Source: Tetracentron sinense (taxonomy: Eukaryota > Streptophyta > Magnoliopsida > Trochodendrales > Trochodendraceae). Taken from it: a stretch of DNA of 64,000 bases. Numbering within the stretch: position 1 is the stretch's first letter; every line of letters starts with the position of its first letter. Positions 62,961 to 64,000 of this stretch are shown piece after piece. The notes under the pieces are model-generated. The model was given only the letters and a program-made list of their open reading frames with translations. It was not told where the DNA came from and did not search any database. The stretch lies in contig CM026560.1 in the NCBI GenBank assembly GCA_015143295.1, forward strand, positions 374,501-438,500, in the 5' to 3' direction. The position numbers and the translations under genes were made by a program.

Positions 62961-64000
62961 GATGTTGATTCTATCTTAAGGAGTTTCCGTACAACACCTA
63001 TGCGGTCCTGCATATATCGGGAGTTGTTAGTTTATGGGGCTAAGAGGGGCTCTCAGTGGCCTGAGGATTGGCCTAATCGATTAAAATTTCAACAACTTTT
63101 TTTTATGTAGGCAATTAAAGAGCCCAATGTGAGATTATGCAGGTGCCGGTCATCTGCGAAAGAGGATTGATCCCAGTTATCCCTCTCTCTTCTAACAAAT
63201 GGCGACAATCTTGCTACTAAACTCCATATACTGCAGCATCTTCCATGTTCATGTTTATTGTGCGAAAAGGATCAGCCTAAATGGTATTGGCCATAAGATA
63301 GTTGTTTTAGTCAGTCAATGGAGTGGAGAAATCTTTTTTTGGGGGGTATTGAGACACGCGGTTAGGTCGCAACCTCGGTTAGAAGTTAATATTTGTTCTA
63401 AGTTAAGAGCGGGTGGAGATTACAATACTCTCACCCTCTCAGGAATGGATCCCGGAACCTCCTAAGGAAGGGATACACCTACCACACTGGACTATTCCTA
63501 GTTGTCATATTATTCAAAGGATTGTAATTGTATGCGCAGGATGGCATGAGATATTCCCGACGGAGAATCCAACGACATGAAGACACACAATGGGACCCAC
63601 TGTTTTAATACATGTCAAGTTGGGTGCCTCCGATTCTAGATAGGACCGCGGTGGGCTGGATGTGCTATCGAGCGCATACAATATTCAAATCCAATTTCAA
63701 AATTGCAGCTTCGAAAGTTTAAGTCTGAAGAATTTTTTGGGATGTCATTGTGTGAGCAAGGTGCACGTGCTTTTTCTGTTTGGTTTATAATAAAATATTT
63801 GATAAGATTTAAATAATATGCAGGTGCCTTGCACGTGCATCCTCAACTAAGAAGACGTAAATAAAACATGAACGTGCATGGGGCGAGTGAAACTAGAAAA
63901 AAGATGGACTGATCAATGTAACAGTCGATAGAAAAATGGTGAAGGAAAACGGGCAGTAGTCACCGACAGCTGCAAGATGACACTTAGAGAATCACGTGCC
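62961..64000. other. Unassigned right-edge sequence
   Basis: A 62-codon plus-strand frame (62922-63110) contains CIYRELLVYGAKRGSQWPED, less random-looking than its surroundings, but I cannot assign a family. No repeats or TE ends seen in 63120-64000. Confidence 0.35.

Noticed and set aside
62922-63465. Two right-edge ORFs as new genes
   Set aside because: No domain, start context or splice structure could be supported; kept only as unassigned sequence.

Overview
The window is nuclear DNA of a flowering plant. One host gene has canonical GT-AG introns, and almost everything else is plant-type transposable elements: Ty1/copia, Ty3/gypsy of the Tat/Ogre and chromovirus kinds, hAT transposons and MITEs, and Helitrons. 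Base composition is AT-rich with many short broken ORFs. I cannot name the species.

Host gene. A calcineurin-like metallophosphoesterase gene runs on the minus strand from about 37.5 kb leftward past the left edge. I can follow a probable 5' UTR exon (ends 37381) and five coding exons (36664-36237, 35564-35445, 35329-35276, 30914-30751, 1549-1373). They join in phase into about 306 residues and carry all five metallophosphoesterase motifs. The last exon lies off the left edge. Intron 4 is about 29.2 kb and is packed with transposons. Intron 3 is 4.4 kb and holds a composite hAT-like element.

Intron 4, left to right: a Tat-type LTR (2608-5067) with a MITE inside; a chromovirus fragment (5085-6150); a degenerate copia element (7024-17296) split by an autonomous-type hAT (10189-15754); a TIR MITE (18351-18552); a hAT MITE (19590-20039) with an 8-bp TSD; a hAT transposase remnant with a SINE in it (20124-20870) between two LTR-like direct repeats; a minus-strand Tat/Retand-like gypsy (21397-27930) with a plus-strand antisense ORF; a GC-rich repeat; and a truncated copia (28119-30147) split by a hAT MITE with a perfect 8-bp TSD.

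Intron 3: a hAT-like composite (31101-34471) with an 8-bp TSD. It contains two non-autonomous Helitrons in opposite orientation, a foldback and an LRR receptor-kinase gene fragment that is itself split by a second copy of the 19.6-kb hAT MITE.

Right half (37.6-64 kb): upstream of the host gene lies a minus-strand chromovirus LTR (about 38.2-40.8 kb) with palindromic TACGATCG motifs. Next come a truncated Tat/Ogre head (to 44.8 kb), a minus-strand gypsy fragment (44.8-46.4 kb) and a nearly full-length Tat/Ogre-like element (46374-61147). That element has LTR, PBS, ORF1, gag-protease, G-patch, RT, RNase H, a second RNase H, integrase, a 3' UTR with a 41-bp minisatellite, and a 2.28-kb LTR. Copia LTR remnants and unassigned sequence fill 61.1-64 kb. 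All retroelement coding regions carry stops or frameshifts and look inactive.
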